A stretch of 64,000 nt of DNA from Candidatus Xianfuyuplasma coldseepsis (GTDB lineage Bacteria > Bacillota_I > Bacilli_A > Izemoplasmatales > Izemoplasmataceae), in contig NZ_CP048914.1 in NCBI RefSeq assembly GCF_014023125.1, positions 1,392,698 through 1,456,697 on the forward strand. Direction: 5' to 3'. A program made the position numbers and the translations under genes. This document shows positions 1 through 11,802 of the stretch, piece by piece. The notes beneath the pieces are model-generated. The model did not search any database. It saw nothing but the letters and a program-made list of their open reading frames with translations, and had not been told where the DNA came from. Within the stretch, counting starts at the first letter, position 1. Each line of letters starts with the position of its first letter.

Positions 1-2
1 CG

Positions 3-1181
3 CTGTATCTGAATGAATATGAAGTGAATCGCGATGCGTTTTTAGTGATGAAAAATCGCGAACTGCAGATTGCACCACATGAACGCGGTTTTGGTGGTAA
101 AACCAAGGCCCAACGTTTTTGGGCAATTTTTGGTGGACCGTTAATGAACTTCTTATTGGCGATTGTCGTCTTCTTTATCGTCAATCTGATCGTTGGTTTC
201 CCGAACACAGATTCCGCGGAAATCGGCATCATCGGTGATAATTATCCAGCGGACGGAATCTTTGAAATTGGTGATGATATCATCTCTGTTGAGGGTGTCG
301 CTGTTGATAGCTGGAATAAAATGAGTGACGTCTTAAACGATTCGATGTCCGACCGTGATTTGGAGTTTGTTGTCAACCGTGATGGCAGCGTCATGACATT
401 GCACGTGACACCAACCTTGTATTTCTATAGCGTTGGATTCCGTAGTGGTGAGGATAGTGGTGACAGTCTTGTAATTGGTGAAGTTGCGGAAGATACGAAA
501 GCTGAATCCGCTGGGTTTGAACAAGGCGATACAATCGTATCAATTGATGGTATTGCAATGACTACATGGGACGACGTGATTAATGCAATCACGACCATTG
601 GTAATTTACCATATGAAGAAGGACGCCAAGTTACCTTTGTTGTTGATCGCAATGGTACTCAAGAAACCTTAACAATTATTGAACCCTATTCCGCAGCATT
701 TTTAGAAACACAGGGGATTGATATCGTTGAGAGTCGGATTGGAATTAGTCCTGTATACGAATTTAGCCTGTTAAAAAGCATTCCAACTAGTCTACAAGAT
801 GTCGGGCGCAGTAGTATGATTATTTTTACAACCATCGGCCTTTTGTTTGACAGTGATGATGCAGGCGCAGGAATTGGTGTCGATAGTTTAGCTGGACCAC
901 TTGGTATCTATGAGATAACGTCTGCGGCATTAAGTCAAGGATTCATTTCGTTGTTGAGTTGGATTGGACTCTTAAGCGTTAACTTGGGGATTGTCAATTT
1001 ACTGCCGATTCCAGCACTTGACGGAGGTCGTTTAGTGTTCTTAGGCTATGAAGCAGTGACTGGACGTAAACCAAATACAAAAGTAGAAAATACGTTGCAT
1101 TATGTGATGTATATTGCACTAATGGGATTGTTTGTGTTTATCACATTTAATGATTTATTGCGATTATTGAATTTGAAATAG
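3..1181 (+). CDS. rseP: RseP/RasP-type site-2 intramembrane zinc protease (5' end missing)
   Basis: Intramembrane metalloprotease (M50) of regulated proteolysis. The reading frame is open to the first base, so the N terminus with the HExxH zinc site lies outside the window. What remains shows a membrane segment near the GGPLMNFLLAI stretch, two successive PDZ domains (about residues 65-125 and 148-225 of the visible part), and the C-terminal membrane core with NLLPIPALDGGR, which carries the third zinc ligand (LDG). Two PDZ domains is more like E. coli RseP than the single PDZ of Bacillus RasP. It stops 11 bases before proS, the common Firmicutes order dxr-rseP-proS, so both are probably in one operon. 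The internal GTG at 24 is not the start. Confidence 0.93.
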   Translation: MYLNEYEVNRDAFLVMKNRELQIAPHERGFGGKTKAQRFWAIFGGPLMNFLLAIVVFFIVNLIVGFPNTDSAEIGIIGDNYPADGIFEIGDDIISVEGVAVDSWNKMSDVLNDSMSDRDLEFVVNRDGSVMTLHVTPTLYFYSVGFRSGEDSGDSLVIGEVAEDTKAESAGFEQGDTIVSIDGIAMTTWDDVINAITTIGNLPYEEGRQVTFVVDRNGTQETLTIIEPYSAAFLETQGIDIVESRIGISPVYEFSLLKSIPTSLQDVGRSSMIIFTTIGLLFDSDDAGAGIGVDSLAGPLGIYEITSAALSQGFISLLSWIGLLSVNLGIVNLLPIPALDGGRLVFLGYEAVTGRKPNTKVENTLHYVMYIALMGLFVFITFNDLLRLLNLK

Positions 1182-1192
1182 AGGTGACGACT

Positions 1193-2431
1193 ATGAAACA
1201 AAGTTTGTTGTTTGTACCAACATTAAAAGAAGCACCGAAAGACGCGGAAGTGCGAAGTCATAAATTGATGAGTCGTGCTGGACTGGTGAAACAAGTTGCT
1301 GCAGGAATCTACAGTTACTTACCACTAGGGTATCGTGTTATTAAGAAGATTGAGAATATCATTCGTGAAGAATTGGATAAAATCGGTTCTAGTGAATTAT
1401 TGATGCCTGCCTTGCAACCGCGGGATTTGTGGGAAGAAAGTGGACGTTGGGACAAATATGGACCGGAATTAATGCGACTTACTGACCGTAAGGATCGCGA
1501 GTTTTGTTTGGGTCCAACGCATGAGGAAATCATTACGCAAGTGGTACGTGATTATTTGAACAGTTATAAAAAATTACCATTAGCCCTCTATCAAATTCAA
1601 ACCAAGTTTCGCGATGAAATGCGGCCGCGATTTGGTTTAATGCGAGGACGAGAATTTATTATGAAAGATGCCTATAGTTTCCATGAAACCGAAGCCGAAC
1701 TCGATGAGTGGTATAAAAAATTTGCCCAGGCATATACGACAATCTTTGCACGTTGTGGACTCGCAACCCGAATCGTGAGTAGCGACGTTGGCCAAATCGG
1801 TGGGAATGAAGCCGATGAATTCATGGTGATGAGTGAAGTTGGCGAAGATACCATTACCTACTGCATGAGTTGTAGCTATGCGGCGAATCAAGAACATAGT
1901 GGATTGGAAGAAGGGGACAAATGTCCAGTCTGTGGTGGAACGATTAAAACCGCTAAAGGAATTGAAGTTGGAAACATCTTTAAACTTGGTACGAAGTATT
2001 CGGAGAGTATGAATGCGAAAGTGATCAACAAAGATGGACAACAAGTTCCTGTAGTGATGGGATGTTATGGAATTGGAATCAGTCGGACACTAATGGCAAG
2101 TGTCGAGCAACACTCCAGCGATGATGGCATTGTTTGGCCCGATGAAATTGCACCATTCAAAGTTCACCTAATTCCGATCAACTACGATAATGATGTCCAA
2201 AAAGAGGTGACTGATACCCTGTATCAAGAACTTATAGAAAGTGGAATTGAAGTGTTACTTGATGATCGCAAAGAACGAGCTGGTGTCAAGTTTAAAGATG
2301 CTGATCTTATTGGATTACCATTCCGTGTCATTATTGGTAAGGATGCAAGTGATGGCAAGGTGGAATTTGTGGACCGTAAACAAGGTGAGAAAACCGTCCT
2401 TCCAGTAGCAGAAGTTATCAATAATATATAA
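1193..2431 (+). CDS. proS: Prolyl-tRNA synthetase lacking the INS editing domain
   Basis: Class II prolyl-tRNA synthetase, 412 aa. Class II motifs are visible: motif 2 around FRDEMRPRFGLMRGREF and motif 3 around GCYGIGISRTLMA, then a C-terminal anticodon-binding domain. The start is ATG 1193, preceded by GAGGTGA at 1181-1187. Bacterial-type enzymes are normally about 565-570 aa because a YbaK-like editing domain of about 180 aa is inserted between motifs 2 and 3. Here that insertion is missing: the flanking stretches SYAANQE and KGIEVGNIFKLGTKYSE are joined by a short linker with two Cys pairs, C224-x2-C227 and C244-x2-C247, which may bind zinc. Synthetic function is confident; loss of cis editing of Ala-tRNAPro is inferred from the missing domain. 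Confidence 0.95.
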   Translation: MKQSLLFVPTLKEAPKDAEVRSHKLMSRAGLVKQVAAGIYSYLPLGYRVIKKIENIIREELDKIGSSELLMPALQPRDLWEESGRWDKYGPELMRLTDRKDREFCLGPTHEEIITQVVRDYLNSYKKLPLALYQIQTKFRDEMRPRFGLMRGREFIMKDAYSFHETEAELDEWYKKFAQAYTTIFARCGLATRIVSSDVGQIGGNEADEFMVMSEVGEDTITYCMSCSYAANQEHSGLEEGDKCPVCGGTIKTAKGIEVGNIFKLGTKYSESMNAKVINKDGQQVPVVMGCYGIGISRTLMASVEQHSSDDGIVWPDEIAPFKVHLIPINYDNDVQKEVTDTLYQELIESGIEVLLDDRKERAGVKFKDADLIGLPFRVIIGKDASDGKVEFVDRKQGEKTVLPVAEVINNI

Positions 2432-2441
2432 TATAGAAATT

Positions 2442-2463
2442 AGAGGAGGTAACTCCTCTTTTG
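2442..2463 (+). terminator. Intrinsic terminator after proS
   Basis: Seven-base-pair stem AGAGGAG/CTCCTCT with a GTAA loop, followed by a short T run. It closes the rseP-proS unit just before the rrn promoters. Confidence 0.75.
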
Positions 2464-2489
2464 TTGAATGTTAAATATGGTCAAATTTG

Positions 2490-2518
2490 TTGACATTGAT
2501 TTTGGCTTTTGATATACT
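2490..2518 (+). promoter_or_regulatory. rrn promoter P1
   Basis: TTGACA (2490-2495), 17-base spacer, TATACT (2513-2518): close to the sigma-A consensus. It is the first of three tandem promoters before 16S. Its transcript would meet a hairpin and T run at 2538-2576 almost at once. Confidence 0.8.
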
Positions 2519-2537
2519 TGTCCCAGTGAAATAAAAG

Positions 2538-2576
2538 ACCACTGTTTTCCTACGAAAATGGTGCCCTCTTTTTTTT
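2538..2576 (+). terminator. Hairpin plus T8 run just downstream of rrn P1
   Basis: Imperfect hairpin: TTTTC (2545-2549) pairs with GAAAA (2554-2558), and ACCA (2538-2541) with TGGT (2559-2562). Eight T follow at 2569-2576. It looks like an intrinsic terminator or attenuator about 15-50 bases after the P1 start point. It could be leaky and overridden by antitermination, or could end a very short RNA. Confidence 0.45.
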
Positions 2577-2682
2577 ACTGCAAAAGAGTTGAGAATATCG
2601 CTTTTGAACAGGGAATTAAAGTCGCTGTTTACCGCCATATAGACGCTTTTACGAACATTTTACGAAAAGTTCAAAAAAAGTG

Positions 2683-2711
2683 TTGACATTGGCCTTGATA
2701 TTTACTATACT
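2683..2711 (+). promoter_or_regulatory. rrn promoter P2
   Basis: TTGACA (2683-2688), 17-base spacer, TATACT (2706-2711). A small hairpin GGGTCC/GGACCC (2721-2726 with 2736-2741) sits right at the predicted transcript 5' end. Confidence 0.82.
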
Positions 2712-2782
2712 CTTTATTGCGGGTCCATGAAAAAGGGACCCAGTTATTATGAAAAAACACACAAAAAAAGTTGTTAAAAGTG

Positions 2783-2811
2783 TTGACAAGATATCCTATG
2801 TATAGTAGAAT
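2783..2811 (+). promoter_or_regulatory. rrn promoter P3
   Basis: TTGACA (2783-2788), 17-base spacer, TAGAAT (2806-2811). The predicted transcript begins with a seven-base-pair hairpin (2822-2828 with 2833-2839). This is the promoter nearest to 16S. Confidence 0.8.
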
Positions 2812-2848
2812 ATTTAACGCACGCACAATTATTTGTGTGCTGAATTTA

Positions 2849-2871
2849 GGTCTTTGAAAACTGAATAGAAC
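2849..2871 (+). other. 5' arm of the pre-16S processing stem
   Basis: The 23 bases beginning GGTCTTTGAAAACTG are nearly complementary, allowing G-U pairs, to 4524-4546 beyond the 16S 3' end. The two arms form the long helix that brackets pre-16S rRNA and is normally cut by RNase III. Confidence 0.7.
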
Positions 2872-2932
2872 AAGTCAATTTGAGTTTAGGAAAGTACTTA
2901 TAATTTTAATATTATATTAAACAATTCATATA

Positions 2933-4472
<1,540 letters not shown>

Positions 4473-4523
4473 AGGGAGAAAGACTAAAACAAAACATCAT
4501 TACCCTAAACAACAAGTTGATAC

Positions 4524-4546
4524 GTTCTATTTGGTTTTGAGAGACC
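4524..4546 (+). other. 3' arm of the pre-16S processing stem
   Basis: GTTCTATTTGGTTTTGAGAG and the following ACC pair with 2849-2871. The 16S-23S spacer (4473-4601) holds this arm and the 5' arm of the 23S stem; no spacer tRNA is present. Confidence 0.68.
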
Positions 4547-4573
4547 TAAAATCTCTCTGTAGTAGTAAAGAAG

Positions 4574-4600
4574 GTCTTTGAAAAGTGAATAATACTGTAT
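4574..4600 (+). other. 5' arm of the pre-23S processing stem
   Basis: This segment is nearly complementary to 7454-7480 after the 23S 3' end (two mismatches over the best 20 bases), forming the pre-23S helix. The GTCTTTGAAAA core repeats the sequence before 16S (2849-2871). Confidence 0.7.
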
Positions 4601-4601
4601 A

Positions 4602-7450
<2,849 letters not shown>

Positions 7451-7453
7451 TAA

Positions 7454-7480
7454 ATACGGTATTATTCAGTTTTGAGAGAC
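7454..7480 (+). other. 3' arm of the pre-23S processing stem
   Basis: ATACGGTATTATTCAGTTTT and the following GAGAGAC pair with 4574-4600, closing the pre-23S helix just before 5S. Confidence 0.68.
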
Positions 7481-7483
7481 AAA

Positions 7484-7593
7484 GTCTGGTGGCGATGGCA
7501 AAGAGGATACACCTGTTCCCATCCCGAACACAGAAGTTAAGCTCTTTAGCGCCGATGGTAGTACATTGTGCAAGAGTAGGACGCCGCCAGGCT
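7484..7593 (+). rRNA. rrf: 5S ribosomal RNA
   Basis: About 110 nt. It begins GTCTGGTGGCGATGGC and ends ACGCCGCCAGGC, which pair as the terminal helix; the conserved CCCATCCCGAACACAG-type loop lies near 7520. It sits about 35 bases after 23S. No terminator follows it before the tRNA genes. Confidence 0.95.
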
Positions 7594-7643
7594 TGTTTCT
7601 TTATTATTACAACTTACAATTGATGTCTGCAACAACCTAAAAT

Positions 7644-7720
7644 GCCTAATTAGCTCAGTTGGTTAGAGCACATGACTGTTAATCATGGGGTCCTAGGTTC
7701 GAGTCCTAGATTGGGCGCCA
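7644..7720 (+). tRNA. tRNA-Asn (GTT)
   Basis: Full cloverleaf of 77 nt with encoded CCA. The acceptor GCCTAAT pairs with ATTGGGC, the anticodon loop CTGTTAA reads GTT, and the T stem is CTAGG/CCTAG. It is probably co-transcribed with the rrn operon. Confidence 0.96.
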
Positions 7721-7728
7721 TTTTTTTT

Positions 7729-7805
7729 GGCCCGTTGGAGAAGCGGTTTAACTCACATGCCTTTCACGCATGCATTCACGGGTTCGAATCCCGTACGGGT
7801 CACCA
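7729..7805 (+). tRNA. tRNA-Glu (TTC)
   Basis: Full cloverleaf with encoded CCA, only eight T away from tRNA-Asn. Acceptor GGCCCGT pairs with ACGGGTC; the anticodon loop contains TTC. It is the last gene of the rrn transcript. Confidence 0.95.
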
Positions 7806-7818
7806 GATGGACCTTGAG

Positions 7819-7846
7819 TACTTATCGGAAGATAAGTATTTTTTTT
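7819..7846 (+). terminator. Terminator of the rrn-tRNA operon
   Basis: Eight-base-pair stem TACTTATC/GATAAGTA with a GGAA loop, followed by eight T. First strong terminator after 5S, so the two tRNAs belong to the rrn transcript. Confidence 0.9.
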
Positions 7847-7940
7847 ATTTGTGAAAGGCTTCGCTTGTTTAGAAAATAAGGTATATCAATTCCTTAATTA
7901 TAATAAATTTAATAAACTAGTAGTACAAGGAGGTAATACC

Positions 7941-8789
7941 ATGAAAAAACTATTATTACTTAGTACAATTGGATTATTTGTATTTGGACTCAGTGCCTGC
8001 ACAAATGATGATCCAGATCGTACAAATGACCCAACAGATGATGAACTAACCGAATATACCTTAACGGAACTGGCGATGTACGATGGCCAAGACGGAATGG
8101 ATGCGTATATTGCGGTGGATGGATATGTCTATGATGTCACCGATGATCCCAACTGGGAAGGTGGAAGCCATAACGGTTTTATGGCTGGACAAGATTGGAC
8201 TGAAGAAATCGGCAGTGCATCACCCCATGGAAGTAGCGTGTTAAGTGGAGTACCGAAAATCGGAATCATTGTTGAAGAAGATGATACGACTACCGAAACG
8301 ATGTACTTTACGATTACAGAACTTTCAATGTATGACGGCCAAAACGGAAATGATGCTTATATCGCATTTGAAGGAAAAGTATATGACGTCACCGATAACT
8401 CAAACTGGAGCGGTGGAAGTCATGCTGGAATTGATGCGGGTCAAGATATTACTGCTGAAATCGCAGGTTCACCACACGGCGATAGTGTTGTTGCTGGTTT
8501 AACAGAAATTGGTGAATTGGTTGTGGACAAAACCGGAGATGCTCCATATGATCCATATCTATATTTAACTCTAACCGATCTTGCCATGTATGATGGAACT
8601 GGTGATATGGATGCCTATGTTGCCGTCAGTGATGTGGTTTACGATGTAACCAACTCAGCGGCTTGGACGGATGGAACTCATAACGGCAACAGTGCCGGAT
8701 TGGATCTAACCGATGAAATATTATCTGCACCACATGGAGAAAGTGTCCTTGATGGACTTACTATTGTTGGGGAAATTGTAGCTGAATAA
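7941..8789 (+). CDS. Lipoprotein with three tandem cytochrome b5-like domains
   Basis: 282-aa predicted surface lipoprotein. ATG 7941 follows AAGGAGGT, and the protein begins with a signal ending in the lipobox LSAC (Cys20). After an Asp-rich linker come three tandem copies of about 70-75 residues, each starting YTLTELAMYDG-like and ending SPHG/APHG, matching the bacterial cytochrome b5-like heme/steroid-binding domain (Cyt-b5 family). Each copy keeps two His at equivalent places, one in GGSHNG, GGSHAG or DGTHNG and one in SPHG or APHG; these are candidate axial heme ligands (inference). It is a single gene with its own terminator. A role as an extracytoplasmic electron carrier or heme binder is plausible but unproven. 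Confidence 0.85.
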   Translation: MKKLLLLSTIGLFVFGLSACTNDDPDRTNDPTDDELTEYTLTELAMYDGQDGMDAYIAVDGYVYDVTDDPNWEGGSHNGFMAGQDWTEEIGSASPHGSSVLSGVPKIGIIVEEDDTTTETMYFTITELSMYDGQNGNDAYIAFEGKVYDVTDNSNWSGGSHAGIDAGQDITAEIAGSPHGDSVVAGLTEIGELVVDKTGDAPYDPYLYLTLTDLAMYDGTGDMDAYVAVSDVVYDVTNSAAWTDGTHNGNSAGLDLTDEILSAPHGESVLDGLTIVGEIVAE

Positions 8790-8790
8790 A

Positions 8791-8816
8791 AAAAGTGCTT
8801 GCGAGCACTTTTTTTT
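8791..8816 (+). terminator. Terminator after the b5-like lipoprotein
   Basis: Stem AAAAGTGCT/AGCACTTTT with a TGCG loop and a T run. Confidence 0.88.
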
Positions 8817-8886
8817 AGTTTTACACAAAAACTATTTTATGTCAAAATAAATTATGATATGATAAATATAGAAAGAGGTGTAAACA

Positions 8887-9450
8887 ATGGGGTTTAAAGA
8901 ACAATTTGAAAAAGAACGAAGTGAGTTACAAAACGTAAAACGTCCGTACGAAACGGCGGCATTTTTAATTTTTGCAGTGATGTTTATCCAACAAATTGGA
9001 TATTGGGTCTTACGCACGTTGGAACAACTAAAAGACATCAAAGATGCAGCAGGAGCTTGGAACCCATCTTTTAGTACCAATTTACCTACTACACCAGCAT
9101 TTGTTACGCGTATTATAAATATAGATGCAACAAAATGGTTGTGGGTCATTGTTGGATTCCTAGCCTTAGCACTATGGTACTTCTTGATTTATCTATTTGT
9201 ATGGCGTTATTGTCAAAATCACGGCTATGCAAAATGGACATGGACTGTATTAATCGTATTCTTACCAACGACATTATTCTTAGTTCCAGTCTATGTGTGG
9301 TATGCGATTTATGTATTCCGTCCTTACATTATGCGATTCCTGAAAAGAGCGGTGGTCGAATTCAAGGAATTTAATCCGAACCATCAGTTTACAGAAGAAG
9401 TTGAGGAAGTAGAACCACCAAAACAACCAATGCAAGAAGAATCGGAATAA
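8887..9450 (+). CDS. Small membrane protein of unknown function
   Basis: 187 aa, not recognised. Start ATG 8887 follows AAAGAGGTG. There are three likely membrane segments: about residues 22-42 (AAFLIFAVMFIQQIGYWVL), 82-106 (WLWVIVGFLALALWYFLIYL) and 115-145 (WTVLIVFLPTTLFLVPVYVW). A charged, Glu-rich C-terminal tail is probably cytoplasmic. It has its own promoter region and a terminator shared with the convergent redox operon. No catalytic motif is visible. Confidence 0.75.
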   Translation: MGFKEQFEKERSELQNVKRPYETAAFLIFAVMFIQQIGYWVLRTLEQLKDIKDAAGAWNPSFSTNLPTTPAFVTRIINIDATKWLWVIVGFLALALWYFLIYLFVWRYCQNHGYAKWTWTVLIVFLPTTLFLVPVYVWYAIYVFRPYIMRFLKRAVVEFKEFNPNHQFTEEVEEVEPPKQPMQEESE

Positions 9451-9478
9451 AAAAATGAGGAATTTTCCTCATTTTTTT
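9451..9478. terminator. Bidirectional terminator
   Basis: Stem AAAAATGAGGAA/TTCCTCATTTTT with A and T runs on both sides. It serves the small membrane protein on the plus strand and the NqrF-Rnf operon on the minus strand. Confidence 0.88.
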
Positions 9479-10560
9479 TAACTAAATTTATCATAGAATA
9501 TATGGGACTCATCCAAATCTTTATCAGTTAGCACGTCAATACAAGCATCAATCATTCCTGGTGAACCACACAAATAGGCTTCCTGATTGGATAAGTCATT
9601 GTAGTATTTCGCAACGACTTCAGTGATTAGTCCTTTTTCTCCATCCCATGTCTCGTCATCATCGGCGTGACTTAAGGCGGGGATGTATTCAAAGTTTGGG
9701 AACTCCTGTTCTAAAGCCTTGAACTCATCGGTCATATAGAGATCATCTTGGGTTCTTGCACCAAAGAAGTAACGAACTTTTCGGGGCATATTCTGATCCT
9801 TCAAGACTTGTAAGATGGAACGAATTGGAGCTTTTCCACTACCACCAGCAATACAGATAATATCACGTGAGGAATCTTCTTGTAAGAAGAAATCTCCATA
9901 CGGACCTGTAATAGTAATATCATCATTGTTCTCGAGTGCTTTGTGAACAAAGGTTGTTGCTTTTCCTTTGGGTACTAAGCGGATGATAAATTCGATGATG
10001 TTGTTATGTTTTGGATTTGAAGCTATTGAATACGCTCGTTCAATTTCCATTCCTGGCACACGTATCTGGGCGTATTGTCCTGGCTTAAAATCCATGGTTC
10101 TTGGTTCGATTAGTTCCAAACGAACTAGTTTTATGTCATAGGTTAAATCTTCAATCGCAGTCACTTTGGCACTATATTCTTGCGCATTTAACAGTTCGCG
10201 CATAACTTCGATTTTCATGCTACTGCGTACTTTTGTTTGGCATGCGAGACGAACATTATTTTCCTGTTCTTCAGGTGAGAGAAGTGGTGCTTCGACAGGA
10301 GACATTTCAGGTCCGCCATCAATCAGTTTAAATTTACATGCACCACATGTGGCTTTTCCACCACAAGCAGAAGGTAGAAAGATTTTTTCGTTATTTAAGG
10401 TATTGAGTAAAGTGTCTGCGGCATTGACGTGGATAACTTGTTCATCATTGATCGTAACAGTATGATCGGCATCATTACCAATCAATGTATCAATCACAAG
10501 CAACAAAACGGTAATGAGAAGAAGGACACCAATAATGATTATGGGAACAAAGAAATTCAT
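9478..10560 (-). CDS. NqrF-type NADH dehydrogenase subunit of an Rnf/Nqr-like complex
   Basis: 360 aa. Order: N-terminal membrane anchor (residues 2-25), a 2Fe-2S ferredoxin domain with CGGKATCGAC and a fourth Cys in LACQT, an FAD domain with RAYSIAS, and an NAD-binding domain with AGGSGKAPIRS, ending FYDKF. This is the domain order of NqrF, which takes electrons from NADH to FAD and 2Fe-2S at the cytoplasmic face of Na+-NQR. It is the last gene of a five-gene minus-strand operon (D-G-E-A-F), in the place where Rnf operons carry rnfB. It is somewhat shorter than usual NqrF (about 405 aa). Subunit type is confident; the electron acceptor of the whole complex is not. Confidence 0.9.
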   Translation of the reverse strand: MNFFVPIIIIGVLLLITVLLLVIDTLIGNDADHTVTINDEQVIHVNAADTLLNTLNNEKIFLPSACGGKATCGACKFKLIDGGPEMSPVEAPLLSPEEQENNVRLACQTKVRSSMKIEVMRELLNAQEYSAKVTAIEDLTYDIKLVRLELIEPRTMDFKPGQYAQIRVPGMEIERAYSIASNPKHNNIIEFIIRLVPKGKATTFVHKALENNDDITITGPYGDFFLQEDSSRDIICIAGGSGKAPIRSILQVLKDQNMPRKVRYFFGARTQDDLYMTDEFKALEQEFPNFEYIPALSHADDDETWDGEKGLITEVVAKYYNDLSNQEAYLCGSPGMIDACIDVLTDKDLDESHIFYDKFS

Positions 10561-10572
10561 AGGGTTACCTCC

Positions 10573-11154
10573 TTATACACTGGCGATACCCGTAAATCCA
10601 ATAAAGGCTAAGGCAAGGATTCCAAGAATGATAAAGGTCATTCCTTTACCCATAAGGCCTTTGGGGACATTACTTTGGGTCGCCATTTTTTCTCTTATTG
10701 CTGCGAGTAATACAATTGCAAATAGCCATCCTACGGAGGAACCTAGACTAAATGAAACGGTCTCGGCAAAGGTGTATTCCCGGGTGACAAAGAATAAACT
10801 GACAGCGAGAACGACACAGTTTACCGTAATCAGTGGTAAGTAGATTCCAAATGAGTTGTAGAGTCTTGGGATAAATTTCTCCAAGAACATTTCTAAGAAT
10901 TGTACCGTTGCCGCAATGGTGATGATGAATACCAGTAAAGATAGTTGCGTCGCATCGGCACTTTTTAGAATCATATAAATCGGATAATTGATAATCGAGG
11001 TTAATGTTACGACAAAGATGACGGCTAATCCCATACCTTTGGCGTTTTTGACATTGGTTGATATCGCTATTAAAGGACACATACCAAGGATGTAGATCAA
11101 CGCAATGTTGTGATTCAAAATGGATGCAAAAAAGATTTCAATAATATTGTTCAT
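10573..11154 (-). CDS. rnfA: RnfA/NqrE-type membrane subunit
   Basis: 193-aa protein with six predicted membrane helices. It keeps the two Cys of this family, Cys26 in GMCPL and one in LITVNCVV; with two Cys of the neighbouring RnfE/NqrD subunit they hold an intramembrane 2Fe-2S cluster in Nqr and Rnf structures. It lies 12 bases before the NqrF gene and 15 after rnfE, so it is co-transcribed. It helps carry electrons across the membrane and forms part of the ion path. RnfA and NqrE are homologous; the short RnfD and RnfG partners favour the Rnf name. Confidence 0.93.
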   Translation of the reverse strand: MNNIIEIFFASILNHNIALIYILGMCPLIAISTNVKNAKGMGLAVIFVVTLTSIINYPIYMILKSADATQLSLLVFIITIAATVQFLEMFLEKFIPRLYNSFGIYLPLITVNCVVLAVSLFFVTREYTFAETVSFSLGSSVGWLFAIVLLAAIREKMATQSNVPKGLMGKGMTFIILGILALAFIGFTGIASV

Positions 11155-11169
11155 TGTGTGTCTCCTTTC

Positions 11170-11793
11170 CTAGGTTGTCACCTCATAATTTTTGGTTAGT
11201 TCACGGATGAGCCAAATGAATAGTCCGAGAACGAAGAATCCACCTGGAGCCATCGCCATCGATACCCAGTTAACCCAGTTGTCACCGACAACTTGGAAGT
11301 TTAGAATCGTTCCAAAGGCGAGTAATTCACGAATGATAGATACGGCAATCAGAACATAAGTGTATCCAAGTCCACTAGCCAGTCCATCAACAATCGAGTA
11401 TTTAATCGGATTTTTCGAGGCGAATGCTTCACTTCGACCCATGACGATACAATTGGTGATAATCAGTCCAACGTAAGCACCGAGTTGGGATGCGATCGAA
11501 GGATAAAATGCTTCTAAAAACATTTGGACAGCTATAACGTAAGAGGAGATAATCACCATATAGGTTACCATTCGTACTTTATTTGGGATAAAGGAACGAA
11601 TCGCACTGACGGTAAGACTGGAGGCGATGATAACAAATGTAACACCCAGTCCCATGGCAATCGCATTTTCAACGCGATTGGTAACTGCAAGGGCACTACA
11701 TATTCCGAGTACAGCGATGGCAATCGGATTATCTGCAGCTAGTCCACGTTTAAAGATATTATATGATTTTGTGTATTTATATCGTTGTTTCAT
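11170..11793 (-). CDS. rnfE: RnfE/NqrD-type membrane subunit
   Basis: 207 aa. The start is ATG 11793 behind TAGGTGAT rather than the upstream in-frame GTG. It has six membrane helices and the family signatures GICSALAVTNRVENAIAMG and ITNCIVMGRSEAFAS, each holding one Cys ligand of the shared intramembrane 2Fe-2S cluster. It pairs with the RnfA/NqrE protein as an inverted-topology partner. It lies nine bases after rnfG in the same operon. Confidence 0.93.
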   Translation of the reverse strand: MKQRYKYTKSYNIFKRGLAADNPIAIAVLGICSALAVTNRVENAIAMGLGVTFVIIASSLTVSAIRSFIPNKVRMVTYMVIISSYVIAVQMFLEAFYPSIASQLGAYVGLIITNCIVMGRSEAFASKNPIKYSIVDGLASGLGYTYVLIAVSIIRELLAFGTILNFQVVGDNWVNWVSMAMAPGGFFVLGLFIWLIRELTKNYEVTT

Positions 11794-11802
11794 AGCTATC
11801 AC

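Noticed and set aside
1637-2044. 135-codon open frame antisense to proS
   Set aside because: Lies opposite a conserved gene; composition is its shadow and no start site is visible.
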